Positions 34,040 to 46,503 of a stretch of DNA of 64,000 bases are shown in pieces; position 1 is the first letter of the stretch; each line of letters begins with the position of its first letter. Under the pieces are notes generated by a model. That model was given only the letters and a program-made list of their open reading frames with translations. It had not been told where the DNA came from and searched no databases. The stretch lies in assembly GCA_029531795.1 (NCBI GenBank), contig JAPEIS010000004.1, forward strand, positions 2,728,001-2,792,000. Reading direction: 5' to 3'. Position numbers and translations under genes: made by a program. The DNA is from Sclerotinia nivalis (taxonomy: Eukaryota; Ascomycota; Leotiomycetes; Helotiales; Sclerotiniaceae).

Positions 34040-34849
34040 TTAAACACGCGTTCGATACCATTTCTTGCGTTCGGTGGTGGGTTGACCGTTGGTAGGTTGC
34101 TCAGCGACGGGGACGTGTTGATCGGTGGTAGTGTGGGTGCGGCGGGAGCGGTGGTGCATGAATGTTCCCTGTGGGTTGGGATGTTAGGACGTGGTGTTGA
34201 TGGGAGAGATGTGGGCAGAGCGGCAGGAGGGGAGAAGTGAGTGGAAGGAGAGTGATTGTGCGAGAAGAAGGGGAATGAGAAGGGAAGGATAGGAGCAAAA
34301 TGGGAGGAAGATGGAAAAGAAGATGGGGAACGAGTGGAACCTACGAGTATAAAAGAACCGAGGAAGAAAAGGGAAGCCAAAAATGTAAATGCAACATCGG
34401 CTTTCCATCTCGAGCAGCTGGAATAGCCAAATCTACCGAACCAATGAAATGCACTTCCGCAGTGGGAAGGCGCGATGAACTATTACGGCAGGTTAGCTAT
34501 GTACCCCACTCCCTACGAGAAACGAGAAAGGAATATGAAAGGGAGGAGAAAACCCGGAGAGTAAAAGAATACATACATCAACCAACAAACCAAAAGCAAT
34601 CATAAACATAGCGAACATTAGGAAATCGATAGGCCAATGAATAAAGTTCCATGTGAATGGCAACAAGAAAAAGAAGGAAAAGAATAGGCCTAGAGCAGCG
34701 GTAATTTCGGTGTAGATGAATCGCTTCCTAGTCCATGCCGATTCATTTCGAACACGACTCAGATGTGCCCCGGTGATACCGAGGACGATGGTACTGAATA
34801 CAAGTTGGCCGATGCGCAAAAGCAAATTGAACATATCATATCCGTGCAT
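34040..34849 (-). CDS. MARVEL-domain-like membrane protein (178 aa)
   Basis: Minus-strand exons 34577-34849, 34345-34479 and 34040-34168, all phase 0, encode 178 aa. Four hydrophobic segments are visible: about residues 8-26, 45-66, 72-92 and 122-136. The second and third are joined by a short loop, and an extracellular-side loop carries Cys residues with the pattern HCGSAFHWFGRFGYSSCSRWKAD, seen in fungal MARVEL proteins. The tail is short, His/Thr-rich and basic, ending K-K-W-Y-R-T-R-V. Fungal MARVEL proteins sit in the plasma membrane, some in eisosome domains; a precise role is unknown. Exon 2 was placed by its match to the family loop, because other frames give no membrane protein. Confidence 0.75.
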
Positions 34850-36415
34850 TTTGGTGGTGATTTTGAAGCTTTTGGTTCGTGATTATATGTGTAGTGGTAG
34901 AATATTTCGAAGTTTCGTATTGTGAAGTTGCTGTGGATAGACGAAAGAAGAGGAAGTGAGGAGATGATATAATGCTTAAGTTTTATATCTCCGCACACAT
35001 CACACCACTTGAAAGTGATGAAAGCAAGCAAACTACGCCAACTCGCATCATAACATGCAGCCTACCGAGACGCACTTGCGTTCATGCCATGTTCTTGCCC
35101 AATCCCATTTCTACTATCCAGAAACCCCCTTGATGTCCGGATTGACTTCTCCGTCACTATTATGTACGTTCATATCTCCTATTCGTGGATGAGTATGCAA
35201 ATGAGAAGCAGACTGTAATTTACGGCAGATGCAGAACAGGAATTCAAGGAATTTATGAAGTCATAATAATATTACAAGTACCGATCCATCTTGAAGTCCC
35301 GGAATTGTATGCAGTACCTGGCATTTCTTCATTTTACGGATGTGGCGTTTTGTAAAAGGTACAGGAGATGAAACGGAACGGCGTCTTTGCTCCGGTAGCT
35401 ACCCTAAGGAACTGTCCTATTGGAGAATGAAAAGGAATATACGTGACAACACACGATGATCGGTGTGTATGTCACGACGTCTTATTCGTTGTTTAGAGCC
35501 TTTTAGGAGTAGGAATATCTTCAAGATATGTTGGGAACGATGACTGTCAAAATAAACTCGGACTATGACCAGGAACATTTTAGTGAGGAGATTACTTCAT
35601 ATTCTTAAGAAAGATGACATGTGGTTGGTGACAGAGAATAAATGTGAGCCAGCCAAGCATTCGATGTAGGAAATAAGTTGTATATCAATCTTGTCGATAT
35701 CCCATATCCAACGATCAAATCATCTCTCAAGACTTATCACGCCTAGAAATCAAAGAAGTATATTCTGGTAACCAGTTCATTTCGTCCATCGTATAGCAGG
35801 TAAGCTTGCTCTAAAGCCTGCCAAGACCCATTTAAAGGAGACGAACTTGAAATGCTGTTGGCAAGTTGGCAACATTGCATAAAATGTGGTTGGTTTTTGT
35901 CCAGTTGAATAAGTGTTTGTAGTGTGGCTGCATTTTGTGGCTGGTGGCTACCAAAAATGATTCTTATGTAACAGTACATGGGTTCATTGATGGCTGGATA
36001 ATAAATATATATCCTTGGAATATTTCGTCACAACTTACCAGCTTTTGATGAGCTTCGTGTGAAGATTTGTGGCGCAGTTAATGTCTTTGTTCTGCGATTG
36101 CAATTGAAGAGGTGGGCGGTCCGGATTAGTAGTTGAGCCTTTTCAATTGATATTGGCGACGGGCAGTGGGCAGACTCTCGAACCATCGTCTTCAAAGCCT
36201 ATTCAAGATAGCTTCGGTGAAATGAGTATATCCAGTTGCAAATTTAATGAACCTCATGAATACCTAGATTTAATAGTGGTGAACCTCCACTCGTGGCCCA
36301 TTCACCGTCCTCGCTTCTGATTAATCAGCCGACTGCAGCAATTAATATCACCTGAAAATCTTTGAGCCATGCCAATTTCAAATAAGGGTCTTGTCTCTAT
36401 TGTTAATATTTCGAT
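34850..36415. promoter_or_regulatory. Divergent intergenic region, 1.6 kb
   Basis: Lies between the divergent MARVEL gene and the aquaporin-like gene. AT-rich; no coding region recognised. A 78-codon minus frame near 35743-35979 looks spurious. Confidence 0.4.
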
Positions 36416-37706
36416 ATGGCAATGGCCGTCGCAGAAACTCCCAAAAATACCCTTCCAGTATCCGAAGAATCGGAAATTCCTCCTACCGAAGAAAACCAAC
36501 TAACTCCTGCATCATGTGCGGAATTCCCAGGATCATTTGTTCCAGACTTGAGGAAAGATAAAAGGAAAGTGGTGAAACGTGGTGGATTCCGTGATCGATT
36601 TTATGTCTTCTTAACGGATGGATGGAGTGAGGTGACGATTTGGAAAAGTGCTGTACGTATCCTCTCATAAAATCTTCCTGGGACCTACCACTTAAGCATC
36701 TTTCTATAGTTCATAGAATTTGTTGGAACAACTTGCCTATGTTATTTATCTGCCTTTATTAGTATTGCAATTCGAAATTCTGATACTGCGCAAGTTGCGG
36801 CATATGTCAGCGTTACCAACATCTTTCTCTTGACACTATTCATATGTGCTCTTGCTCCGGGTTCCGGTGGTCATCTGAATCCGATCATTACTTTTGCAAC
36901 GATTATCACTGGACTCACCGGATTCTCGAGAGGAGTGCTATATATGATAGGACAAACTACCCGAGCGGCACTTGCGGGTGGCTTGATCAGAGGAAGCTTA
37001 GGAGTGCAGAGAACGTTAATGTAAGTGCACTCGCTTCCTTTGATTATAGGAAGAGGAGACCACAAGTGCGTGTACAGATTTGTCTAAAAACATCGAACTG
37101 TACCCATTTGTATACTAGCACTCCTCGTTGAATCATTCAATACAGCTGAGACAACGACACTATGATGCGAATGAGATCGATTGAAGTTGAGAAAGCGATT
37201 GTTGAATGCGCACACCCACTGGTAGACTAATAAAAGATAGGTTTCATGGAGGAGGATGTCTTTTTAAGACAACAACCGTCGGTGAAGGACAGGCTTATTT
37301 GATCGAGTCGGTGTTGTCATGTATTATGTTGTAAGTTTCGCGCCCATCGCATTTCGTCTTGACCTAACTAGGTAGAATTTTATCGTTTGGCACCGCTCTT
37401 GATCCCCGACAGGCGCAGCTTTTTGGTCCACGTCTTGGTCCATTCATGATTAGGCCTCGTATCATTTTCCAGTATCAATCTTGCACCGGGATATACAGGA
37501 GCGGGCTTGAATCTAGCTAGATGTTTTTCGTGTGCAGTTGCCAGGGGTAACTTTGCTTGTGAGTTCGAATATCACCCCTCAAAGATGTGACATTGCTAAT
37601 AATAAATCAAGATCAATGGATTTGGTGGTTCGGTCCAGTAACGGGAGCTGTAATCCAAAGCTTAGTATACCATTTTGTTCCACCATATCATACGAAGAGT
37701 AAATAG
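36416..37706 (+). pseudogene. Aquaporin/MIP-family gene with a one-base frameshift
   Basis: Membrane channel of the aquaporin/aquaglyceroporin family. Exons 36416-36652, 36710-37020, 37241-37330, 37376-37558 and 37612-37706 can be joined. An N-terminal cytoplasmic tail of ~75 residues is followed by membrane segments. The first pore motif is HLNPI instead of NPA; the second is LNLAR instead of NPAR. A late conserved PGYTGAGLN segment and a WIWWFGPVTGA helix are clear. Within exon 4, near 37449-37454 (gattaggcc), the frame shifts by one base: everything upstream reads in one frame and the conserved downstream part reads in the next. As written the protein stops shortly after, at 37522-37524. 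The total exon length is also one base over a multiple of three. It is a recent pseudogene or a sequence error; otherwise about 304 aa. Unusual pore motifs suggest a non-water-selective type. Confidence 0.75.
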
Positions 37707-38489
37707 GACACAATGATCAGCGTAAGGAAAATAGGATCTCGCCAGGACACAGGGATTTCTCAGGTAGGAGTGAGTATGATCATGGACTTGTGTTATCAGG
37801 CTGAGATGGGATGGCCAACGAAGAAAGCTCTGCATGGTCCAATTGTATTAAATTGGGTAGTGGCAATTGTACATCAGATTGAACATTCCAAACTCAAGAC
37901 CGGTTCGCGCGTTGAAGTGACCAACGAACATAGGCTCCTTGCAATATGCATGATATAGGGTCCAGAAATTGGATCTATTTGTGAAACCAACGTACTCATG
38001 AAAAGATAATATACTTTGACGACGAGTATCTACCTAGTAGTTCACATGGCAAATGGCAATGTTTGGCAAACGGAGAACAATGTTATACCCATAGATAAAA
38101 GGGTTTTTGATAATCGAAACCTTTCAAATTTAGCCAACGTTGAAGATTTTCATGATTACTAGGTAGGTTGAGAAGTTTGAACGGATACCGAACTTCAGAA
38201 CTATATCCCGTATATTCTCAGGAAGTATAAAACATGAGGTTGAAGTTGAAATTGAGGTTGATAATGAGTGGTAACTTGAAGAGCCAAAAAAAGAAATACC
38301 ACTCAACATCCCCCACTAATACCAAAATATACCCACTCCATGCTCAAAACTACCACCAAATTTATCGGCCAATCAAACCACCGACGATACCAATACGGCG
38401 ACCATCCGAGAACTAAAATCAATCAACATCATAGACAAATAAATATATCCTCAATTAATAATTCGCCATTGCGCCACATCACCGCGACA
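37707..38489. promoter_or_regulatory. Intergenic region upstream of the complex I 24-kDa gene
   Basis: Short spacer with leader-like CA/AT-rich sequence after 38270. Frames at 37713-37958 and 38340-38660 overlap gene ends or exons and are not independent genes. Confidence 0.45.
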
Positions 38490-39510
38490 ATGGCTTCCAA
38501 GATAACTCCTTTCGTTTTCCGATCCGCATTCAGACCAGCAAGAATAGCTTCACGATCACAATATCGGTCATTTGTTGCCGGCAGCAGATTATCCAGCGAT
38601 TCTCTCAACGTTGTACGTCTTCTAAATGAAGCTCCGATTTTGCCGTATAGCAGTTACTGATACTCAATCTTACAGCATCGTGATACACCCGAAAATAATG
38701 CCTCTATTCCTTTCAAATTCACACCTCAAAATGAGAAGCTTGTCGAAGAAATCCTCAAACGTTACCCCCCACAATACAAAAAGGCTGCCGTTATGCCAAT
38801 CCTCGATCTTGGACAACGTCAACATGGTTTCACTAGTTTGACCGTTATGAATGAGGTTGCTAGATTATTGGAGATGCCTCCTATGAGAGTTTATGAAGTG
38901 GCTACCTTTTATACTATGTATAACAGGAATCCAGTGGGCAAATACCATCTGCAAGTTTGTACTACGGTATGTTTTCTCCATGTTAGGTTAAGAGGTGGAG
39001 TTTGGCCTTGGAGATATAAGAACTGATAAATTTTCCGGCAAGTAGACTCCATGTCAATTAGGTGGATGTGGAAGTGATTCGATCGTCAAAGCAATTGAAG
39101 GACATCTCGGTATCAAGCCTGGACACACTACAAAGGATGGACTATTCACCTTCGTTGAAGTCGAATGTTTGGGTGCATGTGTGAACGCACCAATGGTCCA
39201 AATCAACGATGACTATTATGAAGATTTGACACCCGAGTCAACCGTCACATTACTCAAGGCTCTCCAATCCAGCGCCTCGGATATTGCTAGTGCGGAAGGT
39301 GGAAAAGGTGCCATTACAGGCGACGATAAGAATGTCAAGTCTGGTGCGGAAGTAGGAGAGGATGCTGGAAATGTTTATAATAAGGGAGGTGTTAAGGTAC
39401 CAAGTCCGGGACCAATGAGTGGAAGGAAAACTTGTGAGAACCTTAATGGTTTGACGAATTTGACAAGTGAGCCATGGAGTAAGGAGGTTTTCAAGCCAGA
39501 ATGGCAATAA
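38490..39510 (+). CDS. nuo-24: NADH:ubiquinone oxidoreductase (complex I) 24-kDa subunit (NuoE/NDUFV2), 292 aa
   Basis: Peripheral-arm subunit of mitochondrial complex I carrying the [2Fe-2S] cluster N1a. Exons 38490-38612, 38676-38966 and 39046-39510, all phase 0, encode 292 aa. Residues 1-35 are Arg/Ser-rich, like a mitochondrial targeting sequence. A thioredoxin-like fold follows with the motifs [26 protein letters not shown] and K-Y-H-L-Q-V-C. The cluster ligands are Cys136 and Cys141 (C-T-T-T-P-C) and Cys179 and Cys183 (CLGAC). The C-terminal part is an Ala/Gly-rich extension ending [11 protein letters not shown], as in fungal homologues. The gene symbol follows Neurospora usage and is by homology. 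Confidence 0.93.
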
Positions 39511-42500
39511 GTTCTTGCATTTTGTGTATGTGTGGTGTGGCATGGGTTGAAAATAGAGGATACAGTTTCAGATGAGGATTCGTATCTATATATCCTTGTA
39601 TCATCAAATTTTTGCATTGACATGATATTTCATGATGGCTAGTGATGATTCTGACAAATTTTGGATTTTTTTCTGTGCTTATTCGTTACATTGGCTATAT
39701 AACTTAAGAAAAAGGGGAGCTAATGGAAGGAGAGACTGAAGGAAGAAAGGAACGAAGAAGAGAATGAAATATGCATTAAAAACAGAAAATACACATCTAG
39801 ACTCCTACAAAGTTCGCTACATCCGAGATTACTTGAAAGTTTAGAATACAATAGAACAATGGGAGTTGACTGATATAATACTTTCAGTTCAAAAGACGAG
39901 TCGAACTAATAATGAACCACAGAGAAGCAAGCCTAATAATAAGTCAAATGATTATCTTCCAGATTTCCCGAAACAACATTCCATCATTCCTCCCACCATC
40001 TGCACTGCCCCTCCCCTCTAATCCAAACCTTCTCCATCCCGCAATCTTTACGCTCCTCGCCAACTCACACTAATCTCCCTTAATCCCGACTTCCACATCT
40101 TTTTATCCCTCCCCCCTGTCTGTTTCTCTCTCCTCCCAAATTCCCCATCTCCCTTTCCCCCTCAAATGCCCATCTCGTCTCATTATATCTCATCTCCGTC
40201 TCGTCCCCAATACCCTTTCTCATCGTCTTCTTCACCCAATTTCCCAATTTGTTTATAGCATCTTGAAATTCAGATTAAATTTAATACGATTAAACATTTA
40301 GTCAACTGGTTTTATCTTTATTACTATGTTTCTATTGGTATCCCTGATATTCCTCATTTTATGACATGATAGACAAAGCGGGGATAAAATTACAAAACGC
40401 ACAGTGATTACGGGTAGGTGGTAGTTGGTTGTGAAGGGATTAGTCTATTCTATTAACTTATCCTTCTGAAATCTTAATTTGTAATACGAGATTTAAGCGA
40501 ATTGGGTATTGATGGAACGAAGATTGAGTTGAGCTGAGTTGAATAATGAGGAGGACAGGTTATGAATTGCATTTAGGAGAGCATTATCGTCTATGTGATG
40601 CATAATGGTTTATAATGGCTGCTTATGTTTAAAGGATGACTCTTCACAGGAATGACGGGAAGCATAAGAGCTAGAATATGAGGGCATTCAGGCTGTATTC
40701 GATCAACTAGAGAGGAAAGGATCTACGGAATGGAGAGCTCTGATGTATCAGAGCTCTACTAATACTAATTGGGCCTAGCTCCCCCTGCTCTCTTGCACCA
40801 TTAGAACCATCCATTTCAACAGCTTATTTCTTTCTTTCATGGATATTATGGAGTTTTGAATGGTATTATTGTTTCGGGCGAAGTTTCGAGATTCTTTAGA
40901 AAGTCATATTATGGTTATCGGAGATCTAAGGTTACAAAAGGATAAATGAGCGGGCACTGTATACCATCCATTATGGAAGCTCTATAGATTTTTTACATTT
41001 GCGGTGGGTACGAGGAATGATGAGCATTCTGGGTGGCAGTATGTAGAGTACCGAGTAATCATTCTTCAAATTTTGGACGGTATGGTCGGTCAATGATATA
41101 TACCATTACTAGACAGCCTGAATTATCTGATGATCTCCTTTGATATGGTATTTTTGTACCCCATCGACAAGCGAAGATGCCTGATGTCTACTCTGATTAA
41201 TAATTCTACCACACAGTGGTACGTGGAAATCATCTTGTTCCTCATTGGGCTGCATGTTGGTGCGAAAGTATAGGGGAAATTGCCGGACCATTTGTAGCGC
41301 GGAATACTTCTCACGCACTGCTTGATAGTGGACACACCTTGGGATTCCATAATCATGTACAGTAGGAGCTCTTAAGTTGACAATATGTATTTGGTTTTGT
41401 TGTTGACTGATAATTGATATGATGGCGACATGAGATGTCTATTGCCAGGTCCGGTGTGTGTGGTATTTAGCAAAACGATTATTTTGAGGATACAATATCT
41501 CTTGAACATGGGGGAAACAATTGACTATCCCCTTACTTGAAGCGAAGTACAGAAGCAAAAGTTGAGATGACAGACATGATTTGGCAGTCCAATTCGAATA
41601 GATGGAATTTAGAAAGACCTTTCATCACTAGGAACTGTGCCTGGTGAAACATACTGTCATCGGAAATTCGTAGACGGTTTTGGCGGTTTGATGTGTAAAT
41701 GGTACGGTAACTAGGTAGAGGGGAAAGCTGAGAGAGCAAAGGTGATGTATGTGCCAAAAAATCTTTTTTCTTTTAAAAAAAGATCACACTATGTCGGACT
41801 AGATTTATGAAGCTCTCGTACGCAGTATTATGCATCCGCCCTTGTGGGCCATACTACCTGATGTGTCGAGATAACCCCGCGTAGCAACCTACCGGGTGTA
41901 ATCCGCGGATATAGCCACGGGTGTCCAACACTACTAGCACTTAGGTCTTTTGCCCCTACTATGTGGAGCACTGCACTTCGAGGAATTGTGCGTGCGAATC
42001 AATGATGTGGTGATGGGGAAATTTTAGAGGTTCGGATGACCCGGACCTCAGACTGACTGACACGGATAGTGACAAGAAATTTGCACTATAAGGAGTCTTT
42101 GATAAGAATTGATTTTCAAAGATCCTTCAGGGTTCCACCAGCAACTCGTGCTCTCAAAATTTTGTGCAGACACTTGTACTTGACTTAAGAGATGTGTGGC
42201 ACTGAAATATTCAGGAAGCACAACCCTGAACCTCTTCAAATCCCTCTTGGTTATCATCACTAAATGACACGTTCAAAGGTCAAGGTCAAATACCAATCCA
42301 GTGACTCGTATTTTGAGGTGTACGGATATAGGAACGAAACAGTAATGTCGTTGTACAAGTGGGTGTGTTTATGAAGGTGGACGTATTAAATGGAGTCTAG
42401 ACAAGTCGACTGACCAATCATCAACCCACTGTCCAATATCATCCATCATTCTTTTCCACCTTCCTCACCTAGTAGCTCATGTAGCTGACGGTATTTCCGG

Positions 42501-42595
42501 AATCTATAAAACCTGGGTTTCCCGCTTACCCATTCACATTTTCTCTCGTTTTCTCTTCTACCCCACCTTCCCATTCTCCGGTTTTCATCTTCACA
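39511..42595. other. Intergenic region, 3.1 kb, no gene recognised
   Basis: Contains a long pyrimidine-rich plus-strand tract at about 39975-40240, a perfect 11-bp inverted repeat at 40734-40757 and AT-rich filler. Short frames around 41109-41757 overlap and have no recognisable product. The last ~200 bp, with CT-rich sequence, should be the promoter and leader of the methyltransferase gene. Confidence 0.45.
40734..40757. repeat. Perfect 11-bp inverted repeat with 2-bp spacer
   Basis: Arms agagctctgat and atcagagctct flank gt. On RNA this would form a tight hairpin; on DNA it could be a dimeric protein site. It stands alone in an intergenic region. Confidence 0.85.
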
Positions 42596-43499
42596 ATGAA
42601 TACCAAAGAATACATCAAAGATGTTCTCCAACACCTTTGGTTCCCCATCGAATTCATAATAGTATCCTTTACCTTTTTACCCGGCACTATTATTTCTCTT
42701 CTCGTTTCATTCAACATTACTACACTAAGTTCTGTGGATAGAATCAAAGATGCATGGTTTGCACGATTCTGGGCCGTCTACGGACCGCGAGTTAGGGAAA
42801 CTGCGAGTGCAAATGCAGAACCTATGATCAAAGCAGCGAGAGGTATTGTGCTAGATATTGGTCCTGGTAACGGCGAGGTATGAATTTTCGAATTTCTGGA
42901 TGTTCGATGAGAGGAAGGGTGATGTGATATGGAAGTGACTGATTTCAAATAGTGGTTACATGTCTTTGATAAATCCAAGGTTACGAAAATCTATGGTGTA
43001 GAGCCAAATCGTGACCATTATGATGGGTTAAGAAGGAGAATTAAGGAGGCGGGTCTTACCGATATCTACGAGATTGTGGAATGTGGAGTTGAAGGATTGA
43101 CCAAATGGGGAATTGAGGATGAGAGTGTTGATTCGGTTGTTACGATTTTGTGTTTATGTAGTGTTGGACAACCCGAGGAAATGATCAAAGATTTGTATAA
43201 GAAGTTGAGGAAGGGGGGTATTTGGGCGCTTTATGAACATGTGGTTAAGGAACAGGAAGGTTGGCCTTCGAAGTATCAGTGTAAGTGGAAATATATGAGA
43301 ATGATGAAATGGAACTAATGTATATTTAGCTTTGGTTAATATCGCTTGGCCTCATTTCTTGGGTGGATGTTCACTTAGGAGGGATACGGGGAAATCTTTA
43401 AGGGAAGTGGGAAAGTGGAGTAAGGTTGATTTGAAGTATCCTGCTACTGAGCCTTCTTACGCTATCGTTCCTCATATTATGGGAACATTGGAGAAGTGA
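42596..43499 (+). CDS. SAM-dependent class I methyltransferase with N-terminal membrane segment (259 aa)
   Basis: Transfers methyl groups from S-adenosylmethionine to an unknown acceptor. Exons 42596-42877, 42953-43280 and 43330-43499 (phases 0 and 1) encode 259 aa. A hydrophobic segment at about residues 15-40 suggests membrane anchoring. The SAM-binding motif I, VLDIGPGNGE, ends exon 1 (about 85-94). A Y-G-V-E-P-N motif (acidic residue at the end of strand 2) and a V-V-T-I-L-C-L-C-S-V motif (strand 4) follow, with L-R-K-G-G-I-W-A-L-Y-E-H downstream. The general layout resembles the METTL7/type-11 methyltransferases, which are membrane-associated. The last exon is short and ends G-T-L-E-K. 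Confidence 0.85.
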
Positions 43500-44363
43500 T
43501 AATGATGCTTCCAGATATACTTGACGGAGAAGCTTCTATCAGGAGTCGAAGTCATGGGTGTTGTCTTTTGAGGAATATGAGTGGATGGTCGAATGAGTAA
43601 AGGATAGCCGCATGCCATCTTAACAGGAGGGTTGGTGCTTATGAGAAGTCGAGTTATCGTGCAGTAAACCGAAAGAGGTTGCGAAGCTTGTATCGAGTGA
43701 AGGTTTGAGTTAAGAGTATTGATTGGCGAATTTGTTGTCTGACATCTTTTTGTTGCATGTCTGAAGTCTTTTCAAGATGGCATTTTCACTATCATATAAC
43801 ACCTCCTTAAAGGCAGCAGGACAACTGAGGATTTCATATATAGATTGAGAAGAAGCAAAAATATCATAACTCTTAACAACAATAGAAATATAAACTGTTG
43901 TTGTCTAGTTACTTGATTTCAAACACAAAATTTGTGATTTTTGAAGTTCTTGATTAGAGTTTGATACTGGCAGCCGGAAGTTTTGTTGCATATCTGAATT
44001 GATGATTTGAGACCATATTTTGGATATCTCATATCAACTTCTTGGAGCAATCTATACATTAAACAGAAGCACGTCTTGAACAACATGTGAAAAATAAAAA
44101 GTAATAATGTCAACTCAATTTACAATGTAATATTTCAACGAGCACCATTTTGAGCTTCTTCAACAAGATGAAGGTTTGAAAGATAACTTTGGCCTCAGGC
44201 AGAAACAAATTTCCTGAGCGAACTTCAAGCTCCCATGGCAAAACTTCATCATTCACATCTTTTCAGCAAATTAATTTACATTTTGTCAAAATTTACAACA
44301 ATAATACCAGATGCCTCTGCTTTTACTAATCCATCGAACATTACATCCATATTATAGACCCTA
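43500..44363. other. Intergenic region, 860 bp, nothing recognised
   Basis: Mixed AT-rich spacer. No open frame of interest. A minus-strand 64-codon frame near 43919-44113 has no recognisable product. Confidence 0.5.
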
Positions 44364-45874
44364 ATGGCCAATCATATTGGCTCTGCTTCTATAGCAGATG
44401 CCCCACCTCACAATCCATATTCAATGCCTATGAGTATTAATGTCGCAGATCTGGTTGAAGAAGACGAAGATGAATATGAGTATGAATACTCTAGTACAGA
44501 GAAAGAGGTACGCTTCCGAAGAATACTTATGTACGATCAGTCTAACGTCTGTAGATATTTTATGTAACTCTCGATCTTACTACTCCAAATGTTCCTGTCA
44601 AAAGAAAGTTGGCGCAAACACATCCTCGTCGCAATGCGAAGAAATGGTTAAATCCTGGTCTTGGTAAACATCGGAGACATCTTGGTGATTCGACTACTAT
44701 CGTAATTGATAAGGATAAGCCTGCGAAAGCTAAAGGAAAAGCGAAGGGCAAGAGCGCGAAGAAACCACCCAATGCTGAAGATGATGAGGATGATGATGAG
44801 CTGGCGGAAGGTGAAGAAGTGGAAGAGCCTTTGGAAGTTGGAACGGAACCATCGGTACCTACATCAAAACCGGTCGAAGTTCCTAAGAAATCAACGGGAG
44901 AGCAATACTCGAATTTTATCGCGGATACCAAGCGTGGAGGAGAAGCTTCCACGATGCCCAAACCCGAAGTACAAATTTTAGGTCTGCATGAAGATAATCC
45001 AGTCGTATCTTATGAGGGAAATATTTATCAATGTCGATGGGAGGAGAATATGGGCACAGAATTACTCTTCACGGCACACGATCCCAATAGTAAATTACCT
45101 ATTTTACTATCCGTTTCCAATGAGGTCGATTTACTAGCTGCAAGCTCGGCACGCATAACATCTGTCAACACAAAAGTCGAAGATAAAGATCCTTTGGGAG
45201 GTCCTGGTGGGAAACGTCGCAATTATTTCTGGAGGTCGGGTAATATACGTGAACTTAAGATACCAGTTGGTGTGGCAGCTTCTGAACAGAGGAAAAATCA
45301 AGCATTCTTCTTACAATCCTTGATTCAAATTAAGGAATCAAAGCGGGAGAGAGATCATGTTACTGTAATGGCGCGAAGGAGAAATACGAATCGACAATGG
45401 AGAGCAGTCATGAAGCAAAAACAAGCAGCCGAAGTAGCGCAGATACGAAAAGCTATGGCGACGGGTAAAACGAGTCAAGCAGATGGACAGCAAAGATTAG
45501 ATCAAATGGCTAAGGATAATGAGATCTTAGCTGCGGAAGATAAATTGAGGGGTATTGGACCTGATGGGAGAAAGATAAGACATGGTGGAAGGAAGAAGAC
45601 TGTGAACGCAGATCAACAGATTGTGAGAAGACCTCCCGGTGGCCTTACCAACTATTTGATGAATAATGCTGCTCCAGAGGATGAGGATGATGGTGTCGCT
45701 GATATGACTCCACGGTCATATTCTATTGGAGAAGATGAAGATATGGAAGCGGGAGGTTATGGCGTGGATGGTGATGCAGAGATGAATGATGGGGCAGAAT
45801 ACGAATATGGAGAAGATGGAGAAATGATTTATGAGGATGATGCTGGATTTGAGGAAGATTATGAGATTGAATAG
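44364..45874 (+). CDS. RNA polymerase III initiation factor TFIIIC subunit with triple-barrel domain (487 aa)
   Basis: Exons 44364-44507 and 44555-45874 (47-bp intron, phase 0) encode 487 aa. The region around EIFYVTLDL, joined across the intron, and a later block with L-G-L-H-E-D-N-P-V-V-S-Y-E-G, E-N-M-G-T-E-L-L-F-T and V-D-L-L-A-A-S-S-A-R-I match the TFIIIC triple-barrel domain (the tau55/TFIIIC35 family). This subunit helps the complex bind the internal promoters of tRNA genes for polymerase III. Between the two blocks is a long charged insert with Lys-rich and Asp/Glu-rich runs. The tail after residue ~390 is strongly acidic. A helical charged region rich in Arg, Gln and Lys precedes it. 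Assignment rests on motif recall and has not been aligned. Confidence 0.72.
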
Positions 45875-46503
45875 TTAGGGGTGTAGTGCTTCGGATTTCA
45901 TTTGACGGAATGAATGGAATCTAGTGGTGTCTGGCCTAAACCACCTTTTAAGTAAATATTAAAGGCGCTTCTCATCCATAACAACAAATTCGTCGCTCTG
46001 TGATCACCAAAAACCAGTTGAACATCTATATCTTTTGATCTTTAACATGTCTCTTCTGCGGAAGAAATTTATTATTCGATATGATGTGGGATAGATATAA
46101 AGTTCTTCTCTTCCTTTCGATCTCAAATCTCTAGGCCAATTAGACCAGACCAGACCTATCCTATCCCATCTAACAACCCCTCACCAAAACTGTGGCTACT
46201 AGGTATGTAGGTAGGTAGGTTGGTTGTTGGTAGCTGACCAGTCTTAAACGAACCCCACCCCCATCCCCACCCAGATCTGGTTTTGATCCCTGCTGTGCTG
46301 GCTGTGCTGTGACGTCGGATTTTGCTGTTGTATGGATTAGTATAGCTAGATAGTATAAATATAATATATAAATAAGAGTAAAGGAGAGGAGGGATTATTA
46401 TTTTTTTATTCATCTATTTATCTATATCAAACGTTACCTAAAGAAACGAAAATCAATATACGTAAAAACAAACGCAAAAACAAACGCAAAAACAAAAGCA
46501 AAA
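45875..46503. other. Intergenic region, 630 bp
   Basis: 3' region of the TFIIIC gene and leader of the next gene. Contains short repeats GTAGGTAGGTAGG near 46206-46220 and an aaacgcaaaaac direct repeat just before the start codon at 46504. No gene recognised. Confidence 0.5.
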
